A DNA stretch of 39,875 nt from Metasolibacillus meyeri. Its GTDB lineage: Bacteria; Bacillota; Bacilli; Bacillales_A; Planococcaceae. The DNA is taken from NCBI RefSeq assembly GCF_003049505.1, contig NZ_PYWN01000104.1:1-39875 (forward strand), written 5' to 3'. The first letter of the stretch is position 1. Every line of letters begins with the position of its first letter. A program made the position numbers and the translations under genes. Of the stretch, positions 1-7,407 are shown piece after piece. Under the pieces are notes generated by a model. The model searched no databases and was not told the DNA's origin. It saw only the letters and a program-made list of their open reading frames with translations.

Positions 1-19
1 AGATGTGTATAAGAGACAG
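1..19 (+). other. Tn5 mosaic-end sequencing adapter (artefact)
   Basis: The first 19 bases, AGATGTGTATAAGAGACAG, are identical to the Tn5 mosaic end used in Nextera-type library preparation. They are library DNA left at a contig edge, not genome. Read in frame they give the peptide MCIRDS, a recognisable artefact that would otherwise supply a false start codon for the gene that follows. Genomic sequence begins at or near base 20. Confidence 0.97.
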
Positions 20-575
20 CTATTTGATTGAACACAAAACAATCGGTTTTGCTATAATGATTATTACAATTTGTACAATTCTTAGTTTGCCTATCAACCT
101 TTTGGATGCAGGTGAAATGTTGACTTGGCCGTTCCTTATTGCGATAGTTATTTTCTCTCCGCTGTTTGCCATATTTGGGCTGTTTATTACAGCGTTCTTC
201 CCATGGGCCATCGGAAAACTTTTTAAAGGCACATCCACATATACAGATATGTATAAAGTAATGAGCTTAGCGTCCATTCCTGCTGCTGCGATGGGTCCAA
301 TTTATTTAATTTGGTTCATCGTATCACCTGACTCACTTTTAAATCCAGATTTTATCTACTCAGGACTGGACATGGCTATTTTTGCGATTGTTATGCTAAT
401 ATCATTCGGATTAGGCATTTGGTCATTTGTTGTATCGATCTGTGTCGTAGCAGAAGCCCATCAAATTTCTAATTGGAAAGCATTTTTCACGCTATTGATT
501 CCAGCTGCTGTTATTATTATTTTTATTTTTGCACTTGCAGCGCTCGTTGCTTTCTTATTCTTCAGCACTATGTAA
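20..575 (+). CDS. YIP1-family integral membrane protein, 5' truncated
   Basis: This is the 3' part of a membrane protein gene cut by the contig edge; its true start is missing because the only upstream ATG lies in the adapter. The roughly 185 visible residues contain about five hydrophobic segments separated by short loops, with a conserved-looking SLASIPAAAMGPIYLIW stretch in the middle. Hydrophobic spacing and length are typical of the YIP1/DUF1282 membrane family of Bacilli, whose function is unknown. It ends in TAA and is followed at once by an intrinsic terminator. No partner is visible because upstream DNA is absent. The family call rests on general resemblance, not on a diagnostic catalytic motif. 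Confidence 0.7.
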
Positions 576-581
576 CTAAAA

Positions 582-636
582 AGATGGATGTCAGAAGGGC
601 GCTTACACATAGCTTTTCTGGCATCCATTTTTCTTT
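582..636 (+). terminator. Intrinsic terminator after the YIP1-type gene
   Basis: A 13-bp stem (584-596 with 616-628; ATGGATGTCAGAA against TTCTGGCATCCAT, one G-U pair) begins 9 bases after the stop codon. It is followed on the + strand by a T-rich run (TTTTTCTTT). Confidence 0.85.
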
Positions 637-673
637 ACAATAAAATTAACCTATTTGAGAAAGGAATTATAGA

Positions 674-1579
674 ATGACTGTCCATCTTCAATCATTATTT
701 TCAACTTATCAGCGTTATCAAGTAAAACCCGATACCTTGTCAGAAGATGTTTATTTTTTCTATTGTACGCAATTGGATGAGTGGTTTTCTATTACAAAGG
801 ATGAAGTTTCAGCACGAGATTATGAATGGTTAAGTATGCTTTATCATGAAGTGATTGCTACAGCTAATGCATTAGCTAATGATTGGTATACTTTTTTATA
901 TACACAAGGTGATATTCCTTTAAAACAAGCTTCTCAACATATGCGGGTCATTCAGCTAGTATTTGCAAGTGATTTGCCTGCCTTTGAGGACTTATCAGAG
1001 GCAATACTGAGCTTTTTTCATTCTGATGCAATTTTAGTACAAAGTACGGCACAGCAGCTGTTAGTGATTGAGCATAAAGCACACTCTATGAACAATAAGG
1101 AGGATTTTATCGCGCTTATCCGTACGCTTGAAGCGGATTTCTTCGCTAATATTCATTTATATCAAGGCGAATTTTATAAATTGGATGAGGATTTCCCAGC
1201 CCATTTTAGGCGAGAAGCTCAATGGTTTGAAGAATGTCGACATTATAAAAGCAAGGAATATTTTTATTCCTTTGAGGCAATTTTGCCTATTTTGCTTACA
1301 AAGCAAATGCCTCCTTCCATCTTGCAATTTATCGAGCAGCAAATTTTAATACCTCTACAATCAGATGAGGAATTGCTACAAACAATAAAAGTCTTTTATG
1401 AGTGTGGCTTAAATAGCTCCGTCACATCTAAAAAATTGCATATTCATCGCAATACATTAAATTACCGTCTACAAAAGTTCCAAGATATAACGAATATTTC
1501 AACTAAAAGCATGGATGGGGCAATTATCGTTTATTTCGCTAGTTTTTTGCAAACCTTTTCAAAAAATGCACAAAAATAA
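674..1579 (+). CDS. PucR/CdaR-type transcriptional regulator
   Basis: A 301-residue protein whose last 60 or so residues form the PucR-type C-terminal helix-turn-helix, with the segment KKLHIHRNTLNYRLQKFQ as recognition region. This HTH_30 type is found in CdaR/PucR regulators that activate catabolic genes in response to a substrate. The N-terminal 230 residues show no clear motif and are probably the sensing part. The start is supported by AAAGGAA eight bases upstream of the ATG. The gene lies 85 bp upstream of the sugar ATPase msmX in the same direction, and both precede the convergent amino-sugar locus. Control of msmX or that locus is a plausible but unproven role. There is no terminator between this gene and msmX beyond a weak AT-rich 9-bp hairpin (1619-1645). 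Confidence 0.85.
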   Translation: MTVHLQSLFSTYQRYQVKPDTLSEDVYFFYCTQLDEWFSITKDEVSARDYEWLSMLYHEVIATANALANDWYTFLYTQGDIPLKQASQHMRVIQLVFASDLPAFEDLSEAILSFFHSDAILVQSTAQQLLVIEHKAHSMNNKEDFIALIRTLEADFFANIHLYQGEFYKLDEDFPAHFRREAQWFEECRHYKSKEYFYSFEAILPILLTKQMPPSILQFIEQQILIPLQSDEELLQTIKVFYECGLNSSVTSKKLHIHRNTLNYRLQKFQDITNISTKSMDGAIIVYFASFLQTFSKNAQK

Positions 1580-1664
1580 GAACGTAAAATTGGGCATTTT
1601 CTACATATGCTTTTTTCCTCGTTTTTTATACACTGAAAAAAACGAACAAAGGGGATTATATAAA

Positions 1665-2762
1665 ATGGAAAAGGTCGTATTAAAAAATATTTTTAAAACA
1701 TATGAAGGCGATGTAACAGCGGTTAAAGATTTCAATTTAGCAATTCAAGACCGAGAGTTTATTGTACTTGTAGGACCCTCAGGCTGTGGGAAATCAACAA
1801 CTTTACGTATGATTGCAGGGTTAGAAGAAATTTCTTCAGGAGATTTTTTAATCGATGGCAAAAGAATGAATGATGTGCCTTCAAAAGACCGTGATATTGC
1901 AATGGTATTCCAAAACTATGCACTCTATCCACATATGACGGTCTTTGATAATATGGCATTTGGCTTAAAGCTACGTAAACTGCCGAAGCAAGAAATTAAA
2001 GAGCGTGTACATAATGCAGCCGCTATTCTCGATTTAGAAAAATATTTGGATCGCAAGCCAAAAGCGTTATCTGGTGGGCAACGACAACGTGTAGCACTTG
2101 GTCGAGCAATCGTTCGAGATGCGCATATCTTTTTAATGGATGAGCCTCTATCTAACTTGGACGCTAAATTACGTGTACAAATGCGCGCGGAAATTACAAA
2201 GCTACACCAACGATTAAAAACAACTACCATTTATGTAACACATGACCAAACAGAAGCGATGACAATGGCATCTCGTCTCGTTGTTATGAAGGATGGTATT
2301 GTACAGCAAATCGGAACACCTGCGGATGTATATGGAACACCTGAAAATAAATTTGTTGGTGGCTTTATCGGTTCACCATCTATGAACTTCTTCAAAGGTA
2401 CTTTACAAGAGGATGGCTTTAAAGTTGGGGATACTATTTTAACAGTTCCTGCTGAGAAGTATAAGCTATTAAAAGAACAAGGCTATGTTCAAAAAGACGT
2501 ATTCCTTGGCGTTCGTCCAGAACATATTTATGAAAGTTCCTCTGTTAATGCCGAGCCATTTTTCACAGAAGTAGCTGCTGCAATTGACGTTTCTGAACTA
2601 ACAGGTGCAGAGCTAATGCTTCATACACAGCTTCATGGACAGCCATATATTGCCCGCGTCAATTCTGATACAAAAATCGCACAGGGACAAGTAGCTAAGT
2701 TATTCTTCGATATGTCACGTGTTCATTTCTTCGATTTAGAAACGGAGAAGCGCATCCGTTAA
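1665..2762 (+). CDS. msmX: Sugar ABC transporter ATPase, MsmX/UgpC type
   Basis: A 365-residue ATPase of the MalK/UgpC/MsmX group. It shows Walker A GPSGCGKST (37-45), a Q-loop in VFQNYALYPHM, signature LSGGQRQR (135-142), Walker B IFLMDEP (155-161), an H-loop in YVTHDQTEA and a C-terminal TOBE-type region (about 240-365). An in-frame extension reaches back to 1515, but it overlaps the preceding gene and has no ribosome site. The ATG at 1665 has AAAGGGG at the right distance and matches the usual family N-terminus. MsmX proteins are known to energise several carbohydrate importers that lack an ATPase. The importer at 9276-12783 has none, so this orphan ATPase, 57 bp from the end of that locus and convergent with it, is the obvious candidate partner. 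Confidence 0.95.
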   Translation: MEKVVLKNIFKTYEGDVTAVKDFNLAIQDREFIVLVGPSGCGKSTTLRMIAGLEEISSGDFLIDGKRMNDVPSKDRDIAMVFQNYALYPHMTVFDNMAFGLKLRKLPKQEIKERVHNAAAILDLEKYLDRKPKALSGGQRQRVALGRAIVRDAHIFLMDEPLSNLDAKLRVQMRAEITKLHQRLKTTTIYVTHDQTEAMTMASRLVVMKDGIVQQIGTPADVYGTPENKFVGGFIGSPSMNFFKGTLQEDGFKVGDTILTVPAEKYKLLKEQGYVQKDVFLGVRPEHIYESSSVNAEPFFTEVAAAIDVSELTGAELMLHTQLHGQPYIARVNSDTKIAQGQVAKLFFDMSRVHFFDLETEKRIR

Positions 2763-2766
2763 ATGA

Positions 2767-2815
2767 AAGTGCCAGGCACCCAAACAATTCAGAATTGTTT
2801 GAGTGCCTGGCACTT
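2767..2815. repeat. Long palindromic repeat, copy 1 (bidirectional terminator-like)
   Basis: A 24-bp inverted repeat with a single-base centre at 2791. It starts AAGTGCCAGGCACCC, has AATTCAGAATT at the centre, and carries one mismatch. It fills the 56 bp between the convergent ends of msmX and the ROK kinase gene, and the + strand continues into CTTCTTTT. A nearly identical copy lies at 14242-14289. Position after stop codons and stem strength suggest a terminator, while two almost identical copies suggest a dispersed repeat family. Confidence 0.85.
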
Positions 2816-2818
2816 CTT

Positions 2819-3688
2819 TTATAACCCTCCATAAAGCCCTGCATCACCTTTATTCATACTACATTCAATAACCTGCTCTTTCCCTGCAAAAATCGTCTTA
2901 GCAAAACGTTGCTGTAGCTCTTCTTGGATGCGCTCTACAATAATAGGATGGTGATTGAAGAACCCTCCACCTAATACAACGCAATGTGGGTCAAGCAATA
3001 AAATAATGTGTTGCAACTGTGCACTAATATGATGAATAAGCTGTTTCATCATTTGTGTTACTTGCTCATTTCCTTGATAATACAGTAGCATCATATCTTT
3101 TAAAGTCATCTCTGGCTTCTGCAATAGCTTTCTTCCTCGCTCCTCAATTGCGGGACCTGCAACGCTTTCCTCTAATGTTTGACCATTAGCCTCTACTGGA
3201 TTAAAGCCGATTTCTCCAGCAAAGCCTGCTCCTCTGACAAATTCTCCATTCACAATTGTACAGCAGGAAATACCTGTACTTAATGTCATGTACACCATCG
3301 TTTCCTTGGAAAATGTTCTCGCTTGATACTCTCCCCATGTAGCCATATAAACGTCGTTATCCACCTTTATTTGGGCGTGTGGAAAAATCTCTCCCAAACG
3401 GTTAGAAAGAGGGAAACTCTCCCAAGGGATATTATTTTGGAAAACAGCAATTCCTTGCTTTGGATCGACAATGCCAGGCACGCCAACTGCTACTTTTGCA
3501 ATCTGCTCAAAGGAAATTTGCTGTTCCTCACATAAATCTTGAAAACTTTTTAACAAGCAAGTAAACAATGCTTCTCTATTTGTTTTATCGCTCGCTACTT
3601 CTTTTTTATTGATGATTTGCAGATTTTGATGAAACAAAGCTGTTGCTAGCTTCGTTCCACCCACATCCGCTACTAAAATATAGCTCAT
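2819..3688 (-). CDS. ROK-family sugar kinase (amino-sugar kinase candidate)
   Basis: A 289-residue ROK-family protein with the N-terminal phosphate-binding motif DVGGTK (8-13), catalytic-site VDNDV (Asp112 is the expected base) and the glycine-rich segment TLSTGISCCTIVNGEFVRGAGFAGEIGF. Most ROK kinases carry an ExGH motif and a CxCGxxGCxE zinc site. Here the His is replaced by Phe162 and the cysteine cluster is absent, so this is a zinc-site-less variant. No N-terminal DNA-binding domain is present, so it is a kinase and not a ROK repressor. It is the last gene of the amino-sugar locus, 10 bp after the SIS gene. ATP-dependent phosphorylation of imported N-acetylgalactosamine or N-acetylglucosamine at C6 is the inferred role; the exact sugar cannot be read from the sequence. 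Confidence 0.85.
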   Translation of the reverse strand: MSYILVADVGGTKLATALFHQNLQIINKKEVASDKTNREALFTCLLKSFQDLCEEQQISFEQIAKVAVGVPGIVDPKQGIAVFQNNIPWESFPLSNRLGEIFPHAQIKVDNDVYMATWGEYQARTFSKETMVYMTLSTGISCCTIVNGEFVRGAGFAGEIGFNPVEANGQTLEESVAGPAIEERGRKLLQKPEMTLKDMMLLYYQGNEQVTQMMKQLIHHISAQLQHIILLLDPHCVVLGGGFFNHHPIIVERIQEELQQRFAKTIFAGKEQVIECSMNKGDAGLYGGL

Positions 3689-3698
3689 ACAATCACCA

Positions 3699-4712
3699 TT
3701 AAAGACTCACAACTTGCGTTAAGTTACGTGGCTTATCTGGATCAAAACCTTTAAAAACAGCACGTTGATAAGCTAAAATTTGGAAATACGGAATCACTTC
3801 ATTCAGTCGATTAGCGTCATCAAGCTCCTCTGACAATCTAATGACTAAATCGGCTTGCAATTGTTCTTCTGCTGCACCAATAACAATGACAAAGCCTCCA
3901 AGCTTCTGAATATCCTTCACCAATGCTTGGTCGTATTCTTTTGTTTCATTTTGCGTAAATACAATCACAACGGTTTCTTTATCTACAATGGAAATTGGAC
4001 CATGGCGGAATTCTAAATTAGAATAGCTTTCACATTCCGTTTGTGTCATTTCTTTTAGCTTCAATGTTGCTTCTTTTGCCAAGCCATTATAAGCACCTGA
4101 ACCTAAGTAAATAAAGCGTGTTTTTGTCGCATCTTCTGTTACTTGCTTTAACTGCTCACCATTTTCAAGTGCCGCCCTTACTAATGCTGGCACTTTATTT
4201 AATTGCTCTAATATTTCTACACGTTTGCTTTTCTTTGCCGCATATAACTGTAATGAATAGAGCATATTCGCAAATGATTGTGTCATGACAACGCTTTTTT
4301 CTGAAATATCATTTAAAGCAATCACTTCATCTGTTATCTCCGCCATTGGTGTATTACCATTGCATGTGACCGCCATCGTCTTAATATTCGTTGCACCTTC
4401 CAAGTGCTTTAAGGCAATAATGATTTCTGAAGTTGTACCTGAGCGTGAAATACTGATAATGCGATAACTTTTGCTCGGTAAAATATGTGTGCTCTCATGT
4501 AAGAATAGCTCAGATGCTGGCACAGCTAAAGCTAAATCACCTGTAACAGCTTGATAATAGCGAGCAGCCGCAATAGCTAAATAAAATGATGTGCCACACC
4601 CTGTAAATAGTGTAATATCTACAGCATCTTCATTAAATTCTTGCGCTTGAACAATTGCGTTCGTTTTTTCTAATTTGTCTGCCTGTGTCATGATTTCATT
4701 ATACGTATGCAT
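3699..4712 (-). CDS. SIS-domain sugar-phosphate isomerase/deaminase (AgaS/GlmS-like)
   Basis: A 337-residue protein made of two SIS (sugar isomerase) domains. The first has TGCGTS (37-42) and the phosphosugar-binding loop ISRSGTTSE (88-96). The second contains ELRHGP-like FRHGPISIVD, and the C-terminus RNLTQVVSL resembles the GlmS isomerase tail. It has no glutaminase domain, so it should work as an isomerase/deaminase that converts an amino-sugar 6-phosphate to a ketose 6-phosphate and ammonia, as AgaS does for galactosamine-6-phosphate. It lies between the PfkB kinase and ROK kinase genes with gaps of 14 and 10 bp, which implies one transcript. A fructosamine deglycase (FrlB-like) is an alternative, but NagA and an aldolase in the same locus favour amino-sugar deamination. 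Confidence 0.85.
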   Translation of the reverse strand: MHTYNEIMTQADKLEKTNAIVQAQEFNEDAVDITLFTGCGTSFYLAIAAARYYQAVTGDLALAVPASELFLHESTHILPSKSYRIISISRSGTTSEIIIALKHLEGATNIKTMAVTCNGNTPMAEITDEVIALNDISEKSVVMTQSFANMLYSLQLYAAKKSKRVEILEQLNKVPALVRAALENGEQLKQVTEDATKTRFIYLGSGAYNGLAKEATLKLKEMTQTECESYSNLEFRHGPISIVDKETVVIVFTQNETKEYDQALVKDIQKLGGFVIVIGAAEEQLQADLVIRLSEELDDANRLNEVIPYFQILAYQRAVFKGFDPDKPRNLTQVVSL

Positions 4713-4726
4713 AATAATCCCTCTCT

Positions 4727-5659
4727 TTATTTAATCTTTGTTATTTTTAACTTTTGGACAAAGTCCTCGACAACATGTAAATGCACTTTCGCAATGTCTT
4801 TTTCACTGGCGTTTGCAGAGCCACATGCGACAGCCCATTTATAAGCCTCACTATATGTTGCACCTTGTGCTAATTTATACGTCAGCCCACCTAAAAAGGA
4901 ATCACCGCTACCTACAGTATTGACAACTTCAATTTTCGGCGCATCCACTCGAAATACACCAAATTCATTAATAAATAAAGCACCCTTAGCGCCTAGTGAA
5001 AAGCAAATATGCTCAATACCTAATGCTCGCAGTCTTTCACCCGCCTGTATTAAATCCTGCTCAGATTCAATTACTTTGCCTAGTAGCTGTGCCAGTTCTT
5101 CCTCATTCGGCTTAATAGCATAAGGGATAGCCTGCACCCCTTCGAATAGTGCCTCAGCGCTCGTATCGAGTACAACACGTATACCCTTTTTCTTTAGTCG
5201 CTCAATGATGGTTGCATAAGTTTTTGCTGGAAGCCCTTTAGGTAAGCTACCTGATAAGACAAAATAATCAGATTGCTCAGCCTGCTGTTCTATCCATGTG
5301 AGCATTTGCTGCCATTCCTTCGCTTGAACGATTGGCCCCTGTTCTAATAGCTCGGTCATTTCCCCCGTTTGCTTATTTATAACAGTCAAACAAATTCGAC
5401 TTTCTTGTGCTATATGAACAAATTCAGCATGTAATTTTTCTTCCTTTAGTAACATCTCGATTTTTTCACCATTCAAGCCGCCAACAAAGCCACTGACACA
5501 TGCATGACCACCTAGTGCCGTAATGACACGTGCAACATTTACGCCTTTCCCTCCCCCTTGCTGTCGTTTATTAACAACTCGGTTCGTGTTACCAACAGCG
5601 AGGCAATCAAGCTCATATACTTGGTCAATCGCTGCATTTAATGTGATGGTTGTAATCAT
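4727..5659 (-). CDS. PfkB-family sugar-phosphate kinase (tagatose-6-P / 1-phosphofructokinase type)
   Basis: A 310-residue PfkB kinase of the LacC/FruK subgroup. It has the substrate motif GGGKGVNVAR (35-44), the conserved SGSLPKG segment (136-142) and the ATP/anion-hole signature NTVGSGDSF (247-255), where Asp253 is the catalytic base. Members phosphorylate fructose-1-phosphate or tagatose-6-phosphate to a ketohexose bisphosphate. The ATG overlaps the stop codon of the aldolase gene by 4 bp (ATGA), so the two are translationally coupled and the product probably feeds that aldolase. No fructose PTS gene is visible, which makes a 1-phosphofructokinase role less likely here than a tagatose-6-phosphate or fructose-6-phosphate kinase role. 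Confidence 0.88.
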   Translation of the reverse strand: MITTITLNAAIDQVYELDCLAVGNTNRVVNKRQQGGGKGVNVARVITALGGHACVSGFVGGLNGEKIEMLLKEEKLHAEFVHIAQESRICLTVINKQTGEMTELLEQGPIVQAKEWQQMLTWIEQQAEQSDYFVLSGSLPKGLPAKTYATIIERLKKKGIRVVLDTSAEALFEGVQAIPYAIKPNEEELAQLLGKVIESEQDLIQAGERLRALGIEHICFSLGAKGALFINEFGVFRVDAPKIEVVNTVGSGDSFLGGLTYKLAQGATYSEAYKWAVACGSANASEKDIAKVHLHVVEDFVQKLKITKIK

Positions 5660-6498
5660 TTTTGTAACATCACAATCTTTTGCTGTACAAGTTCAATTAA
5701 TGCTTCGCGTGCTGGGAGGAAATATTTTCTTGGATCATTTTCGTTTGGATTTTCAAGAAAGAAAGCTCTTAGCTGTTCAGCGAATAAATCCTTTAGTTCA
5801 GTTGAGAAATTTACTTTCGCAATACCGTACTGTAGCGATTTGCGTACACTTGCCTCTGGTACTCCCGACGCCCCATGCATAACCAAAGGAAGATTTGTCA
5901 CACGGTGAATTTCCTCTAAAAGCTCAAATTGTAGCTTGGGCTCTTGCTTATATTTTCCGTGTGCTGTACCAAATGCTGGTGCAAATGATTGGATACCTGT
6001 TTCTTTTACGAAGCGCTCAGCAAGCTCTGGATCTGTGAAAAAGGCATTTTGCTCGTCTACCTGTAAATCATCCTCTACTCCACCAATCGTACCTAACTCA
6101 GCTTCGACAGGTATATTTATTGCGTTAGCAGCTTCCACAACCTTTTTAACAAGCTGAATATTTTCTTCAAAAGGTAAATGTGAGCCATCAATCATGACAG
6201 ATGTATAACCTGCTCTTAAACATTCCATGACAACTTTAAATGATTCACCATGATCTAAATGTAGTGCCACTGGTACTTTTGCTTGCTCCGCCGCCGCCTT
6301 AGCTAGCGCTATCATATATGACATTTCCACATATTTATATGTGCTGGCAGTCGTCTGCAAAATAACAGGTGCCCCTTCCTTTTCCGCTCCTGCAATAATC
6401 GCTTTAATCACTTCTAAATTATGCGCCCCAAAAGCGCCTATTGCATAATTATTTTGATAAGCATCCTGTAACATTTCAGTTGTTGTCACTAATGTCAT
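5656..6498 (-). CDS. Class II ketose-bisphosphate aldolase (tagatose/fructose-1,6-bisphosphate)
   Basis: A 280-residue zinc-dependent class II aldolase of the GatY/KbaY/FbaA family. Visible motifs are HLDHG (80-84, with catalytic Asp82 and zinc ligand His83), EAELGTIGG (132-140), GTAHGKY (zinc ligand His180) and VMHGASG (His208). It cleaves a ketohexose 1,6-bisphosphate to dihydroxyacetone phosphate and glyceraldehyde-3-phosphate. Its ribosome site GGAGGAG is strong and its end overlaps the kinase gene by 4 bp. The length and the GGVEDD insertion suit GatY-type tagatose enzymes as well as bacillary FbaA, so substrate stereochemistry is left open. A dedicated aldolase inside a sugar locus is more typical of the tagatose route than of general glycolysis. 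Confidence 0.88.
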   Translation of the reverse strand: MTLVTTTEMLQDAYQNNYAIGAFGAHNLEVIKAIIAGAEKEGAPVILQTTASTYKYVEMSYMIALAKAAAEQAKVPVALHLDHGESFKVVMECLRAGYTSVMIDGSHLPFEENIQLVKKVVEAANAINIPVEAELGTIGGVEDDLQVDEQNAFFTDPELAERFVKETGIQSFAPAFGTAHGKYKQEPKLQFELLEEIHRVTNLPLVMHGASGVPEASVRKSLQYGIAKVNFSTELKDLFAEQLRAFFLENPNENDPRKYFLPAREALIELVQQKIVMLQK

Positions 6499-6554
6499 AA
6501 TTCCACTCCTCCGTCAACGGGTTGTTGGTATAATTAAATTTGCAATAAGGAATT

Positions 6555-6590
6555 GTTAGGAAAAGCAGGTACGCACCTACGTTTCCTAAC
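6555..6590. promoter_or_regulatory. Nested inverted repeat between gntR and the aldolase gene
   Basis: Outer arms GTTAGGAAA (6555-6563) and TTTCCTAAC (6582-6590) pair perfectly over 9 bp, and inside them AGGT and ACCT pair across a 4-base loop. There is no T-run on the - strand, so a plain terminator is unlikely. The element lies 57-92 bp upstream of the aldolase start and just after the GntR stop codon. It may be an operator, an RNA processing hairpin or an attenuator that separates regulator and enzyme expression. Confidence 0.55.
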
Positions 6591-6601
6591 TGCAAGACTA
6601 T

Positions 6602-7333
6602 TTAATTTAATTCTGTATAGAATCGACAGCGATCTCCTCTAACGATTGAAATACAAAATTCTACGGGTCTATCTAATGTATCAAATGCCGTTCTTTCAAG
6701 TAATAAAGCTGGCTGCCCCGCCTCTGTTTTTAATAAATGTGCCTCATTTTTTCGAATCAACACAGGCTCAAAGGCTTCTTTCGCTCTTATTACCACAATA
6801 TTTAAACGTTGTGCCAATAAGCTATAGAGCGAAACAGAGCTTACTTCATTCAAAATTTCGCTATCTTTAATTATTTTTTTCGGTAAAAAAGAAGATTCTA
6901 ATACAATCGGCTCATTGTCCGCAAAGCGTAGGCGCTTTACCTCAATAACTTGCTCATCCTCTGCCAATTCAAGACCTTGCCTTACTTTCGTTGAAGGATA
7001 TACTACTTGAATTTCAAGTACCTCATCTCGTGGGTTTAAGCCTTTTTCCTGTAAAACACGGCTGAAGCTATAAAAGCCTCCTAACGACTGTTCAAATCGT
7101 GGCTTTGATACAAATGTACCTTTTCCTTGAATGCGATATAGCTTACCTTCTTGTACTAATTCTTCAATTGCTTTCTTTACTGTATTGCGGCTCACCGAAA
7201 AAAATTCCATTAATTGATTTTCGGAATCTATTTTATCCTCTGGTTTCCATTCACCTGATTGAATTTTTGCAGATAATCTTTGTTTTAGTTGATGATATAA
7301 TGGGATCACACTCGCTGAATCTAACGGTTTCAT
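6602..7333 (-). CDS. GntR/HutC-family repressor with UTRA ligand domain
   Basis: A 243-residue regulator. Residues 1-75 form a GntR winged helix-turn-helix (VIPLYHQLKQRLSAKI, then SENQLMEFFSVSRNTVKKAI and LYRIQGKGTFVSKP). The remaining 165 residues are a UTRA domain of the kind that binds sugar phosphates in NagR/YvoA-type repressors. An in-frame TTG lies 13 codons upstream at 7372, but the ATG at 7333 has AAAGGG nine bases before it and gives the normal family N-terminus. It sits between NagA and the aldolase, so the amino-sugar locus is its likely target, with an amino-sugar phosphate as likely inducer. A small palindrome in its upstream region suggests autoregulation. Confidence 0.9.
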   Translation of the reverse strand: MKPLDSASVIPLYHQLKQRLSAKIQSGEWKPEDKIDSENQLMEFFSVSRNTVKKAIEELVQEGKLYRIQGKGTFVSKPRFEQSLGGFYSFSRVLQEKGLNPRDEVLEIQVVYPSTKVRQGLELAEDEQVIEVKRLRFADNEPIVLESSFLPKKIIKDSEILNEVSSVSLYSLLAQRLNIVVIRAKEAFEPVLIRKNEAHLLKTEAGQPALLLERTAFDTLDRPVEFCISIVRGDRCRFYTELN

Positions 7334-7360
7334 TTCTCCACACCCTTTTTCTTTGCATTG

Positions 7361-7374
7361 TATTGTTATCAATA
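7361..7374. promoter_or_regulatory. Short palindrome upstream of gntR
   Basis: TATTG and CAATA flank TTAT (7361-7374), 28 bp upstream of the GntR start codon in the 74-bp gap after nagA. Its position suits an operator for autoregulation, but the arms are only 5 bp and A/T rich. Confidence 0.3.
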
Positions 7375-7407
7375 TATCATCTAATCAAAAGGATGCCTAT
7401 TTATATA

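Noticed and set aside
1619-1645. Terminator between the PucR gene and msmX
   Set aside because: The 9-bp stem is almost all A/T, has no T-run after it and lies right beside the msmX ribosome site, so it is unlikely to stop transcription.
1515-1664. N-terminal extension of MsmX by 50 residues
   Set aside because: It overlaps the PucR-type gene, has no ribosome site and adds sequence absent from the family. The ATG at 1665 has a strong site.
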